NCBI RefSeq assembly: GCF_010093595.1
Contig: NW_022985460.1
Span: 112,892-132,103 of the forward strand
Direction of reading: 5' to 3'
DNA from: Mytilinidion resinicola
Lineage: Eukaryota; Ascomycota; Dothideomycetes; Mytilinidiales; Mytilinidiaceae
Length of the DNA stretch: 19,212 bases
Within the stretch, counting starts at the first letter, position 1, and every line of letters begins with the position of its first letter. The translations under genes were made by a program, and so were the position numbers. Under the pieces are notes generated by a model that made no database searches, was not told where the DNA came from, and saw only the letters and a program-made list of their open reading frames with translations. Of the stretch, positions 8,449-17,973 are shown one piece after another.

Positions 8449-10512
8449 GGCGAGACACTAGAATTGATGGAAACTAGTGATGATCTTCGGAAGGTACTTA
8501 TTTCTAGGCTGCGCGTTGCTGATATACATACAGCTAGGCTATGAATCAGGTGGGCAAGCTCACATGTTCAGCGCGAGTTTCCGCTTGACATTATGCCGAT
8601 GCTAGAAGAATATCAAGCCTGCACAAATTCCATCTCCGCGTATCCCTTGGAAAAACCATAGCCGTGGGTTCGGAACAGCTAATGCACTCTCCTGGAAAAT
8701 GTACGATCAGCGTGAGAGGCTGGCGGAGCGAGGCTCGATGCAGGGGCGCAACCGCCGGCTATGGTCTTGCTGGAGACTCGGAAATTGCAGGCGTCGGCAG
8801 CTGGTTGAAGGGGTATATCCCCGATGCAAATTGAAGCTTTCCCTGTCAAAGCACGTGAATGCTGTACGTACTGAATCGCAGCCCATGTGAATGCTGGGGA
8901 TCGCGGAGATGCACTCCAAATGCTCCACCTACACGCGATCTAATTCGACGTGGCCTCGGCAGATGGTAGATCTCTACGTGGGGATACCCGGACTATTGTA
9001 CATATACTATAGAATACGAGCTGTGCCTCTGGGGCAGTGCTGTGCATTCCAATATTGCGGAGTCGACTTCCTGTATGAGACGACTTCAGGTCGACTTCTA
9101 GACGACAATAGTACCCTCGGCGTCACGCTCGAACACGCCTGGACGGCATATGATAATGGTGCGATTCCGACAGGTCGTAAACGAAGGTTCCGCAGTGAAT
9201 TTGGTGATATATGATGACAGGTCTCGTTGTTGTGACATTGAAGACCTCAGACGTCGGGCCGCTTGCGTCCCGTTCCGACCTCGGATGGGAACCCTCTTCG
9301 TTTCATCTTCCTCATCACTCTACCTCCCGAAAGCCTCGAGGGACACTAGCCTAGCATATTCGGGATTCAATCTCTCATCCTTCATTTGCGGATATCCTAG
9401 TGAGTAGAAATTGGGCCGGTTTTTGTAAGGCAGTCTTCTCAGCGCACACACCTTTCATAAGCTCGCAGCGTCCCAAATAAAGGACTCCTGTGTACAAGAT
9501 CTTCCCAATGATAAATACGTGTCACAAAAAACCTTTTTATTTTTTTCATCTTGAATATTAGAGGTTCGGGTAATGGAAAAGGTAGATGAAGCGTTCGCTA
9601 CTAAGGTTCGCTACGAGGCAAACAGGGTACTTCTTGCAACCTCCGTCCAATAGTCCCCCGGAGAGCTATCTCTCTAGGCTTCAAGAATCTTATTAGGACA
9701 TCGAGACTTGCTGGGCTTCCAGAGCTCAATAAAGAGGCGTGGATTGACTATTGAGTGCATCTACCTGCAAAAGTACGCTTCTTGAGCAATTGAACTTTGC
9801 GCTTAGGCTGCATATCCAGAATTTGACGACTTGGTGCTGACTTCTTAACAGACGGATTTGAAAGATGCCCGAGAGTTCACTGCTCTAAGACATCCTATAA
9901 ATCTGGAAATGACGAACCACATTCCCAATAATATACCTGCTTCGGTGACTACCTGAGGTGGCCCAGCAGGCCTACTGACTGCTCCAGCTACGCATTCTGG
10001 AACTCTTAACATGCACCCAGGCACCTCAAGTAGCGACCAACAAGTGTACACAAATCTATGAAGTAGAAGCGTTGTAACAGAGACGATAGCGCCGTTTACC
10101 ACTTGGGAAAATTACTGATGCACCATTGACGAACCAAAGGCAGTGGCAGACAAATGCGCGGAACCTTACGGCCGCAGCTTTGCATCGTTCCTGCTCCAAA
10201 GCACAGTCACTCTCGTAGCCTGCTGCCTTCCTTTGGAGCTCTAGAAGGTTACTGCCTGCCGAAATCATGCAGCCGAGACCGCACTGTCTATCTGCCGCCT
10301 CTGCCTTTCCTCGCCATCTTCAACCTCATCATCGATCATCCCCCAATCGCTATTCCAAGCTTCCAATTGTTGCCTAGGCTTTCAATCGCTAACCAAGGAC
10401 CCACTCGCTATCAAGGCTTCGGATCGCTATCCGAGCCACTACTTCGCTTACCCTTATTCATCATCTCTATTTGCCCACTGAATCAAACATCACGGCAATC
10501 CATTCGACAATC
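8449..10512. other. 2-kb intergenic region between divergent genes
   Basis: This gap separates the GMC gene (leftward) from the exonuclease-like gene (rightward). I see no protein domain, tRNA or 5S rRNA. Local structure: a CACGTG core at 8852-8857; the decamer GTGAATGCTG twice near 8854-8895; GTCGACTTC twice near 9062 and 9090; a T/A-rich stretch at 9525-9560; and a CT-rich leader-like region from about 10200, with repeated ATCGCTA motifs between 10349 and 10425, ahead of the ATG at 10513. The left part should hold the GMC promoter. The rest may be decayed sequence. Confidence 0.45.
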
Positions 10513-11331
10513 ATGATTCAGACCAGCAACGTTCGTGACCAAGAAGCGTCTTCCAAGCTTGTCGACTTCATCACCCAGGCGCGGATCCAAGGACCACAGC
10601 TCATCGTCGATGTCCAAGGCACCGAGTACTGCATTAAGGCTATTTGCGTCCTAATTATCTTCATGCCTACAAAGAACCACCTAGCTACCATATTTGTCGA
10701 CGGTCCTGACATCCTCATACGCCCCGGTACAGATGGTACCACGATCAAAGGTCTCCTTGAAAACCCCGCCATCCCGAAAGGCTTTTTCGACGTCCGCAAA
10801 GCTTCCAACGCCTTTTACAAACACTTCGGCATAACCCTTCAAGGCGTCATGGATATTCAACTGATGGAATGCGCATTGCGAAAGAACATGTACAAGGATC
10901 AGTCGCGGAGAGAGTTGTTCAGCTTAGGAGACTGCGCCGAACGAGGCTTGTCAGCGGTGCCGCCGTTACCAGTGACGTCCGACAAGATAAAGCAATGGAA
11001 ATACACAGCAATCCATGCGAGCCATAAGCTGGAGGTCAAGAAAGGAGGTTCTGAAACGGTTTGGAGTATTTGGCGTCCCATCTTCCCGCTACGGACGTAC
11101 ACGTCGACGCAGGTGCAGATCTTGGCGTTGCTCTGCGAATACTATTGGAAAAGAATGGGCGATGATGAGAAGAAAGATGTGTCCCTCATGTCCTCGAAAA
11201 GGGTGATGGAAAGCCTAGAACTGAAACGCGAGCCTCGGGAGGTGGAAAGGATGTTACCGTGGTGGGATTCTGGGATGGTAGAAAACGAAGTCGCGAAAGT
11301 CCGCGCTGAACGACAGCTCACGATAAATTAG
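10513..11331 (+). CDS. Diverged DEDD 3'-5' exonuclease-fold protein, likely catalytically dead
   Basis: The first ATG in frame is 10513; an upstream extension would need a TTG. As written the protein has 272 aa and ends at TAG 11329-11331. The body follows the fungal RNase D-like 3'-5' exonuclease family: LIVDVQG (31-36), IPKGFFDVRKASNAFYKHFG (87-106), LQGVMDIQLME (109-119) and KGGSETVW (177-184). Against the family pattern as I recall it (DLEG, FFDVRNDSDALY, YCVQD) the acidic residues change: Asp33 stays, but Glu becomes Gln35, the second-motif Asp becomes Asn99, and the third-motif Asp becomes Gln200 in YTSTQ. So metal-ion catalysis is unlikely, although RNA or protein binding may remain. 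The frame stays open for 64 more codons after the TAG (to TAG 11524-11526), coding an acidic, Pro/Glu-rich tail. A 54-nt in-frame intron, 11278-11331 (weak donor GTAGAA, branch CTCAC, acceptor TAG), could remove the stop and give 319 aa. Confidence 0.7.
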   Translation: MIQTSNVRDQEASSKLVDFITQARIQGPQLIVDVQGTEYCIKAICVLIIFMPTKNHLATIFVDGPDILIRPGTDGTTIKGLLENPAIPKGFFDVRKASNAFYKHFGITLQGVMDIQLMECALRKNMYKDQSRRELFSLGDCAERGLSAVPPLPVTSDKIKQWKYTAIHASHKLEVKKGGSETVWSIWRPIFPLRTYTSTQVQILALLCEYYWKRMGDDEKKDVSLMSSKRVMESLELKREPREVERMLPWWDSGMVENEVAKVRAERQLTIN

Positions 11332-11526
11332 AGCGACAGCGAAGATCTGGCGGAACTCTATACCAAGAGGGCTACGGAAAGTGAAGTGCCTAAGGTGACT
11401 GAGGGTGAAGTGCCGGAGGCGGCTGAGAACACCAGGAAGCCGGCGGGGGTGGTCGATACTCCACACAAGCCCTCTCTACCCAGGAGGGTGCAGGCCTTGA
11501 AGTCTTCATCATCGACAGACGCTTAG

Positions 11527-12227
11527 GCTTCTTTGGTAGGCTCTAATGGGACAAACTGTGCTCACAGCGTTCTTTTCACTGGTGTTGGTATTTCAATTGT
11601 GTACATCTATACCACCGTCTGAAGTGGCCTGGCAAGGTACAATGCCTCGTCCTAGAAACCTGTACACTCGTTTACCGCTGCATGAGGGGCTTCGTTATAT
11701 TTTCAGCATTCCGAATAAGACCATTTTGGACAGATGGTAAACTCGCGAGGCTACCCCAGACAGCGTCAACATGGTGTACACAGATCGGAAAAGTATGCAC
11801 CGCCCCAGGTTTCTATCAGTATGTCGAAGCCCCACAGGCAGTGGCAGTAAAGTGTATGGATATCTATGGCAAGTCACTGTATCAGGTCATCGAACTCCTT
11901 TCATTCCCGCGCCTATCTCATTTACTTGGTGCACACTCTTCTGCCACTGCTTGCGGTGCCTCATGGTATCCTGCGGATCCGGCCTCAGATCGATAATCCC
12001 CGATCACCGCAGAAAGCCTTCTCCACCCGTTGATCCGCCTCCAACCCCGTGACCGCTTTCGGCTAGACACGTCTGTTTGCTCTTCCATAGCAACGGGCCG
12101 AAACATCTTCCACTTTCCTCCAATCCCTCTTACTCTTACCTGTTTGCATTCCGCTAGACTGTTCAACGCTTAGTCTGACTACAACAGCACTACACGTACC
12201 TCATCGCGAACTCCAAAGCTCTGCAGT
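11527..12227. other. Intergenic region and probable leader of the CCCH gene
   Basis: No gene I can support. A 64-codon ATG frame at 11546-11740 begins with a signal-peptide-like hydrophobic run but has no other support. The last 200 bases before 12228 are rich in C and T (for example 12109-12150), as is usual for fungal leaders. Confidence 0.4.
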
Positions 12228-13736
12228 ATGTCCGAAAACGCTTTCACCCCCCGCCGCGGCAGCAAACGCCTGCGCCACACTGGCTCTGCCGCCGACATTG
12301 ACGACATCGACATGTCCTACGGCCGCCTCTCGCGTCCCTCTAGCGTCGACAGCTTCAAGCCGCGCTCCGAGCCGCTGCTGACGAGGGAGTGGTCAACTCC
12401 ATCGAGGCCGGAGTCGCTCTTGGGGCAGGAGGATTCGCGGGCGATGGAGGACACTTCCTCCCCGGAAGTTCATGCAGCGCTGAGCTCGCATGGACAGGAT
12501 AGTTTCACGACGAAGGCGCCGAGTATGCATACGGACAATGAATCTGCACCGACACGGCTAATGAGTGAGGGATATCAGAGCGCCTTCACGCCGACGACGA
12601 CGACCTTGGGGTATCAGATTGCCATGACGCCAATGCCAGCAGATCCTAACAATCGCCAGTACCCTTCACAGACCAGACCCAACCCCAGTGACTATCGTCC
12701 ACTCGACTACTACCCCGGGTTCCGCCGCCCAAACCACCCCCTTCCACAACAACCCCGGCCCATAGCAGTCCAGCACGGCGCCAACGTCCCCTACCAGCCC
12801 TTCCCTCTCACCACCCACCCTTTCCAGCCGTCCCCTTTCCTCGACCTCAACCTCCCCAAGTACTTCACCGTCGAGCCCCTGACCTGCTTCTTCTGGCGCA
12901 CGCGCAAAGACGGCTGCAAGTACAGCGCCGACGAGTGCCAATTCGCACACTGGGACACGGGCTTCAACGCACCACCCCCAAAAGACTTCGACCTCGGCCT
13001 CGCAAGGCGCGAGCTGAAGAAAGAGCGGCCGGCAATTGCGAACCGGCGGGCTGGGGATGGGCAGTGTAAGAGCCACCCCCTAACTATTCCCACATACCCT
13101 TAGACAGGCTAACATCCCCCATCGCCAGTCGGTTCCCCAAGCCAATCAACTTCGCATGTGTATCCCGCCCCACCGCAGCAGCCGCAGATGCCGAATCTGT
13201 ACCAGACGGTTCAGCAGCTGCAGCAGGCTCAGCATGTCGGTGGTCCCCCTCACGCGTCGTAGCTGTATCAGCACCACCCCCAGCGATATCACGGCCCCTT
13301 ATCTCCCCCGCGGTCTCACTTTGCGCAGCCAACGCAGTACTTCAATAGCCCCCCTCATGCTTACGTATCACTGCAGAGCCCTTACTCGCCTCCGCAGCAC
13401 TCCGGTAGCCCGCCGAATGCGTATCAGCACCCCCCACCACCGTTCGGTAGATATCCAGGCCAGTACTCTTCTCCGCCGCATCATCCACCGCATCTAGCTC
13501 AGCACTTCGGCAGCCAGGTGAGCCCGTATCAACACCACCCGCTAGGCCTGCACCACCATCAGCAGCTGCGCCGCGATGAAGAACCACTAGAAAGGCGCCA
13601 GCGCCTGATTGGGGAGAAGGAGAGGCAGTTGAGGCAGTGGGAGGAGAGATTGAGGCAGTGGGAGGCAAGGTTGAGGCAGAGGGAGGAGAAGTTGTGTGAG
13701 AGGGAGGAGAGGTCGCGTGAGAGGGAGGGTAAGTAG
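12228..13736 (+). CDS. CCCH zinc-finger / coiled-coil protein with an in-frame TAG
   Basis: Exon 1 is 12228-13065 and exon 2 starts at 13129. The 63-nt intron has a GTAAGA donor, a CTAAC branch and a CAG acceptor. The N-terminal 200 residues are Ser/Pro-rich and probably disordered. A single zinc finger follows: Cys220, Cys230, Cys237 and His241 (C-X9-C-X6-C-X3-H, within LTCFFWRTRKDGC and CQFAH), the form seen in fungal CCCH proteins of unknown role. Exon 2 codes a Pro/Gln/His/Tyr-rich stretch, then an Arg/Glu/Trp heptad coiled coil from 21-bp repeats, to TAG 13734-13736. TAG 13260-13262 interrupts this frame: a truncated product has 323 aa, a full one about 480. Because the sequence on both sides has the same Q/P/H/Y style, I read the TAG as a recent CAG-to-TAG change (or a base-calling error). 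A 105-nt in-frame intron 13158-13262 with a poor GTGTAT donor is an alternative. Role in the cell: RNA or DNA binding is only an inference. Confidence 0.75.
13260..13262 (+). other. In-frame TAG inside the CCCH gene
   Basis: The codon order is GCG TCG TAG CTG TAT CAG. Coding-like sequence in the same frame continues for 157 codons after it. It marks a premature stop, a readthrough site, or the AG acceptor of an unrecognised in-frame intron. Confidence 0.75.
13629..13733 (+). repeat. Five tandem 21-bp repeats encoding a heptad coiled coil
   Basis: Units begin at 13629, 13650, 13671, 13692 and 13713. The first three share TTGAGGCAG; the last two are more diverged. They code for LRQWEER, LRQWEAR, LRQREEK, LCEREER and SREREGK, so one DNA unit is one heptad with Leu at the repeating core position. 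Unit number is likely to vary between strains. Confidence 0.85.
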
Positions 13737-14064
13737 AGGTCATGGTAACTGATGCGTGGAGGGGTCTTGAGTTGGAGGGTAGGATGAGAAGGTGGGGAGA
13801 TGGAGGGATCCGGGATTTGGTGGCTTGGGGATGGTTGATGGGGTTTGTATTATCGCTAGTGGGACATGAAGGAGGCTGTAGGATTATTGGGAGGCATGGT
13901 GGGTATGGTAGTTGGACCGGCGCTGTCTGACGTTGCTGCATAGGACAATGGGGGACCTGGCTCTGTAGAAGATGTAGGATCATGGAAAGTAGGTATGAAT
14001 TCCGCTTCCCTTGAAATGATTGAGGCGACCGTAACACATAAACGTCACTAGACTCAACTCATAC
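13737..14064. other. Convergent intergenic region
   Basis: This G-rich 328 bp separates the 3' ends of the CCCH gene (+) and the carboxypeptidase (-). The CCCH frame ends within a good donor-like sequence (GGTAAGT at 13728-13734), but I found no acceptor that extends the protein usefully. No other gene seen. Confidence 0.45.
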
Positions 14065-15790
14065 TTACAACACCTCAATTCGCCCCAAGACCCACGACAG
14101 ATGCCGATAGGTCGTCCGCGGCTGAAACTGCGGCTGCATATGCCCACTCTGGTACGTCTCGGCCCACATCAGCCCGCGCTCATAATGCTGCACCCCCATA
14201 ATGCCCTGTCCCGGCCCATCCCATCCTTCAAAGCCACTGTCCACATACACCTGCGCGTACTGCAGATCCGGCAACTTGATATCGATCGGCTTCGACGGTC
14301 GCGCCACGAATCCCAACGCGCCATTCCACGTCATGTTCTGGATGCCCAGCAAGGTACCGACGACGGGCAACTCCATGTCGTAGTCGCCGCCCGCAATGAG
14401 CACGCGGTTGGTGGTCTCAATGACGCGCGGGAGGACGTGCTGCAGGGGGTCGGCCGAGAGGTCGCCGTAGCCGGCTGGGCCCCCGGAGCCGTTGAAGGCC
14501 AGGCCGTTGCACTCACTCCAGGTGACGCTCTCCGGGGCGTGGATCGCGGCCTTGACGTCGGGGCGGTCGAAGTAGGCATAGTCACCAAACGCAGGGTACA
14601 GATACACAAGATCCGATGGGAAGCCGAGAGGATCCGAGGGGAGCGGGCACATGAGGCTGATTTCGTAGACGTTGAAGCAGGGGTTTATGCGGTACGCCTC
14701 CTTGTAGACTTCGTTCCAGAGGTCGCAGCCGTCGGCGGTGGTGTTGGGTTCGAAGGAGGGCTGGACGCCTGAGGCGGGGTAGGTGAGGTAGGTGTCCGTG
14801 TAGTTGCGGTAGCCGCAGCTCTCGTAGGCATATGAAAGATGATCCATGTAAGTTTTGTTGAAGTTGAAGAACTTGGCATGGTCTTCGACAAAGGGCACGA
14901 TTGGGATGGCAGTCTCCTGGCGGTCGAGCTGGCCAATGGTGGGGTCGTAGATGAGGATGCCCGAGAGGTTATAGTAGCAAGGGTCATTGGCTTCAATCAT
15001 GGCGTCGGCGATGTAGGGCACGTAGCGGCCAGCGTAGGATTCGCCGGTGACGAATATCTTGTAGTTCTTGATGCCGAATTTGGTTTGGAAGTTCTTGAAG
15101 AACTTGAGGAAGTCGGCGGCAATTTCTTCTTCGGACGTAGCTACGGGGGTGTAGTTGGCTGAGAATCCGACTCCGAGGGGGTATTCAACCCTAGATTGGA
15201 TCAGCTTGGGTTGAGCTGAGACTTCTTCCTCAATCTGAGCTTACCATAGCATGTTCGTCAGGTTGGCCCAGGCATACATATTCTGCTGTGCATTCGCCAT
15301 TCCCCACGACCAGATGAAGGTGCCGGTTTCTTGCAAGAAGCCCTCCAAGGACGAGCAGCCAGGTCCGCCATTCAGCCAGATAGTGATCTCGTCTACCGGA
15401 TCGCCGCCTATGCGCGGCTCGAAGAAGAAGAACATGGCGCTATCAGGATCGGACTCATCCACAGGCATCATGCCGCTATACAACTCGCCAACGTCGATGT
15501 CGATGTCGGGGAGCGAAGCGACGCGGTATTCTGCGGTGTGTTAGAGCTTGTTGAGGAGGGCGGTAACAATGCAGCTGGGAATGCTCACCAGAGGTAGCAT
15601 CCGTCAGATAGCGGAAGCTGGAGGTATTCGTAGTCCTCGACTCTATTCCACGCCGCGTAGGCTGCGTGCGCTTCGCAAACCGCTCCGTCTGGTCTACATG
15701 GTTGCTGTACAGCTTGCCTTCAACACCAACGCAATTGAGTAGCGAAAACAGAGCCGCACAGAGCGCTGGCAGCAGCAATTGACGAGCCAT
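14065..15790 (-). CDS. Secreted serine carboxypeptidase (peptidase family S10)
   Basis: Three exons on the minus strand: 15790-15589, 15530-15245 and 15190-14065, giving 537 aa. Introns are 58 and 54 nt; the second has a CTGAT branch. ATG 15790 is chosen because it gives a clean signal peptide (residues 1-25, LLLPALCAALFSLLNCVG); an ATG at 15847 would add 19 residues. A possible propeptide with a basic AKRTQPTRR stretch follows. Catalytic parts: WLNGGPGCSS (119-128) for the oxyanion region, GESYAGRY with nucleophile Ser214, Asp434 in GGDYDMELP, and His513 in SGHMQPQ. These are the full S10 triad, so the enzyme should be active. Known role: removal of C-terminal residues from peptides at acidic pH, outside the cell or in the vacuole. 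The IQNMTWNGALGF segment is typical of the fungal subgroup related to carboxypeptidase S1. Several NxT/S glycosylation sites and many Cys are present. It converges on the CCCH gene. Confidence 0.95.
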
Positions 15791-16440
15791 GATCAGAGGA
15801 CAGAGCTGCAGGTACAGAGAAAGAATCAGGTACGGGGAAGCAAGCATTTAAGCAAGCTGGGCAAGGGTAGCTCCGTCGAGCTTGGGAACCTGACGTGCGG
15901 GCATCGACCCATCGCAGGCTGTTATCCCGGTATCCGGGATGGCCGGCGTGAGTTCTCTCGTGTGGCCATGCTTCTAGCACCTTGCGGGCGGGTTAGTGGT
16001 GGTGGTCTTGGCTGGATGAGGAAGCTCGCATGTTCACGGTCAGATCCGGTCGTCATGCTGCAGGAGCTGGGGCCAGGGGGGGGAGATAAGCTCAAGATAG
16101 CGGAGGGGAAGCTCTGTGGGTGAATATGCAGAAAATTAATTCCAACTGGGCAATTGGAGGACACTGCCGATGGTGACTGGGCATTGGGAACTGAAGAGCG
16201 CGATGGAAGGGAAGTGTGAAGGATGCTAGTGGACTGGCCCTGCGCAAGGCCAGGTACTCGCACACTCGCATCCCACGACGCGGCAAAATAGCACGCTAGT
16301 ATTGTACAGGCGTGACAGGGTAGATGCGGGGTAAGAATCAAGCTTCGGACTCTCGCTCACCTTTTTCGATATGTACACTAGCCTTTGATCAGCCAAAAAT
16401 GCCTTCCAAACAACTTCAGCAATGCCTCGAGAATCATACA
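15791..16440. other. Intergenic region upstream of the carboxypeptidase
   Basis: It holds the carboxypeptidase promoter and leader (minus strand) and the 3' flank of the desaturase. A run of eight G lies near 16075-16083. GATAAG at 16084-16089 could be a GATA-factor site, as found upstream of nitrogen-regulated fungal proteases, but one site is weak evidence. No further gene seen. Confidence 0.4.
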
Positions 16441-17973
16441 CTACTGCTGCGCCCTCTTCCCAAACTTGGCCGCAATCTCTTGTTCCGAAAACCTCCTCGT
16501 CTTCCGTCTCAGCATCGCCGCCCTCTCCTCCAAGCTCATACTTCCCTGATCCCCAATCGGCACCATACACTTTGCCAGATACGCATAGTCCTTCTGTAAG
16601 ATCTTGATTGTCATCATTACATAATCGATATTCGTAAACACGAGCGCTTGCTCTTTCGCGTATGTTTTTTTCTGCTTGATGAAGGAGACGGGGTGCTCGC
16701 GCCAGTGGCGCAGCGGGTTCAGGTGGTGCGAGGTGTGGTAGCCGTCGTTGTAGCAGAAGCGGTTGGACTAGTCAACAAGGGTCAGAATTCCATTACCAAA
16801 AAACTAAGACAATTGGCTTTGTTAGAGCTGAAACAGACTTACGGCAACATCGACGAGAGTGATGCTAGATCTGAAATCCGAGTTTGGGTCTATGTCGTCC
16901 ACTAACGCATGCTGGCCCCAGTTCCCAACCATCAAGCCGATCCGGATCACCAGCAGCGGCAGCAGAAACACAAAGACAGTGGCACGCGTGTTGATGTAGC
17001 GGAAGAGAAAGAACAGCGTCGCGTAGTTCCCCAGTTCGAAGAATATGACTTTGCACGCCATGCCGTTCTTCCCCTTGCGAAAGAAATAGATCGGTAGGTC
17101 CAGCCAGACGAAAAAGAAGAAACGCCCGACGTAATGCAAGAAGTCTGGAACGCTATCGCGCTGGTAGCGCAGCGTGGAAGAGAGATCATCCGGCCCGTTT
17201 CCTTCCACATGGTGGTGCTTCACATGATGGAAAAAGTACGAGTTCCACGTGTGCCCCATCAATGGATCCGTAATGTAAGGAAAGGCGTAGTCGATCCAAA
17301 AGTATTTCTTTGCGAGGATTCCGCGCATGTGGATATGTTGGTGCATCATAAGCGTGTATGTGCCGACATACCACGACTGCATCAGCCAGTGGAGCACGCC
17401 ATGGACCCAGGTGAAGTGGTAGTAGAGCATCCAAGCGCTGGGAATCGAGGTTGTGAGGTAGAGAAGAAGATGGGTAAGCATGACTACGTCGGTGTCTACG
17501 CGGACAACGCTGCGAGCCCATTTGATGTACGGCTGAAGGAAATTTTGGTAGAAAACGGGGTACTCTGCTTTGATATATCGGACATCCCATGTTACGGTCA
17601 CGGTGGGTTCGAAATTTTCGGAAGAAGGGTTGCTGAGGGATTGGAGGGTTTCAATCGTGAATTCATCCGAGTTCTGCTCTGGTCCATTCTCTTTCTCGGC
17701 GCGGATCCTGTTCAATTGCCCATTTCCATTCGCGTAGCCATTCATTTGACGCTGTACCGGTGCCTTCGTATGCCCATTCGCGTTACCATTAGAGTAGCCA
17801 TTCGATTGCGATTTCTGGCCTCCGTTTGCCGTCTTCTCCAACGTAGTCGACTGGGTCAAATTTCGGAGAACGAGGTAGTCCTGGGGCGTGAGATTGGGAT
17901 CAAGGTGGAGTTCCGACGCCATAGTCCTGGTGGATTCCCCCGGTACTTCATGCTCCAGAGTGATGGTAGACAT
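16441..17973 (-). CDS. Membrane fatty acid desaturase-like protein
   Basis: Two exons on the minus strand, 17973-16843 and 16767-16441, give 485 aa. The 75-nt intron has a GTAAGT donor, a CTGAC branch and a TAG acceptor. ATG 17973 is the first ATG; the longer frame would need GTG. The three His clusters of membrane desaturases are present: HQHIH (211-215), HHVKHHH (249-255) and, across the splice, HTSHH (388-392). A further His lies in NWGQHA (about 355). Hydrophobic segments lie near 163-185, 281-298, 308-326 and 332-350. The family uses a di-iron centre, O2 and an electron donor such as cytochrome b5 to introduce a double bond (or hydroxyl) into an acyl chain in the ER. No cytochrome b5 domain is fused here, and the substrate and position are unknown. 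Residues about 50-110 are Asn/Gly/Gln-rich (NGYSNGNANG, MNGYANGNGQ) and probably a disordered cytosolic tail. Confidence 0.9.

Noticed and set aside
9240..9400. Possible tRNA or 5S rRNA gene in the gene-free region
   Set aside because: No cloverleaf pairing, no proper A/B box pair and no resemblance to 5S rRNA on reading both strands.
11546..11740. 64-codon ATG ORF with a signal-peptide-like start (candidate small secreted protein)
   Set aside because: Few cysteines, no homologue recognised and no promoter or codon-bias support; hydrophobic starts occur by chance in short frames.
11329..13262. Reassignment of TAG to a sense codon in this organism
   Set aside because: TAG also ends the CCCH frame at 13734 and the transposase at 18991 where coding clearly finishes, and no such code is known in these fungi.
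13342..14037. 231-codon minus-strand Ser/Pro/Thr-rich ORF
   Set aside because: It opposes the repeat-rich CCCH exon 2 and extends into G-rich spacer; its composition mirrors the repeats.
14101..14772. 223-codon plus-strand ORF opposite the carboxypeptidase
   Set aside because: It is antisense to an exon with a complete catalytic triad; its Arg/Val/His-rich content is a shadow.
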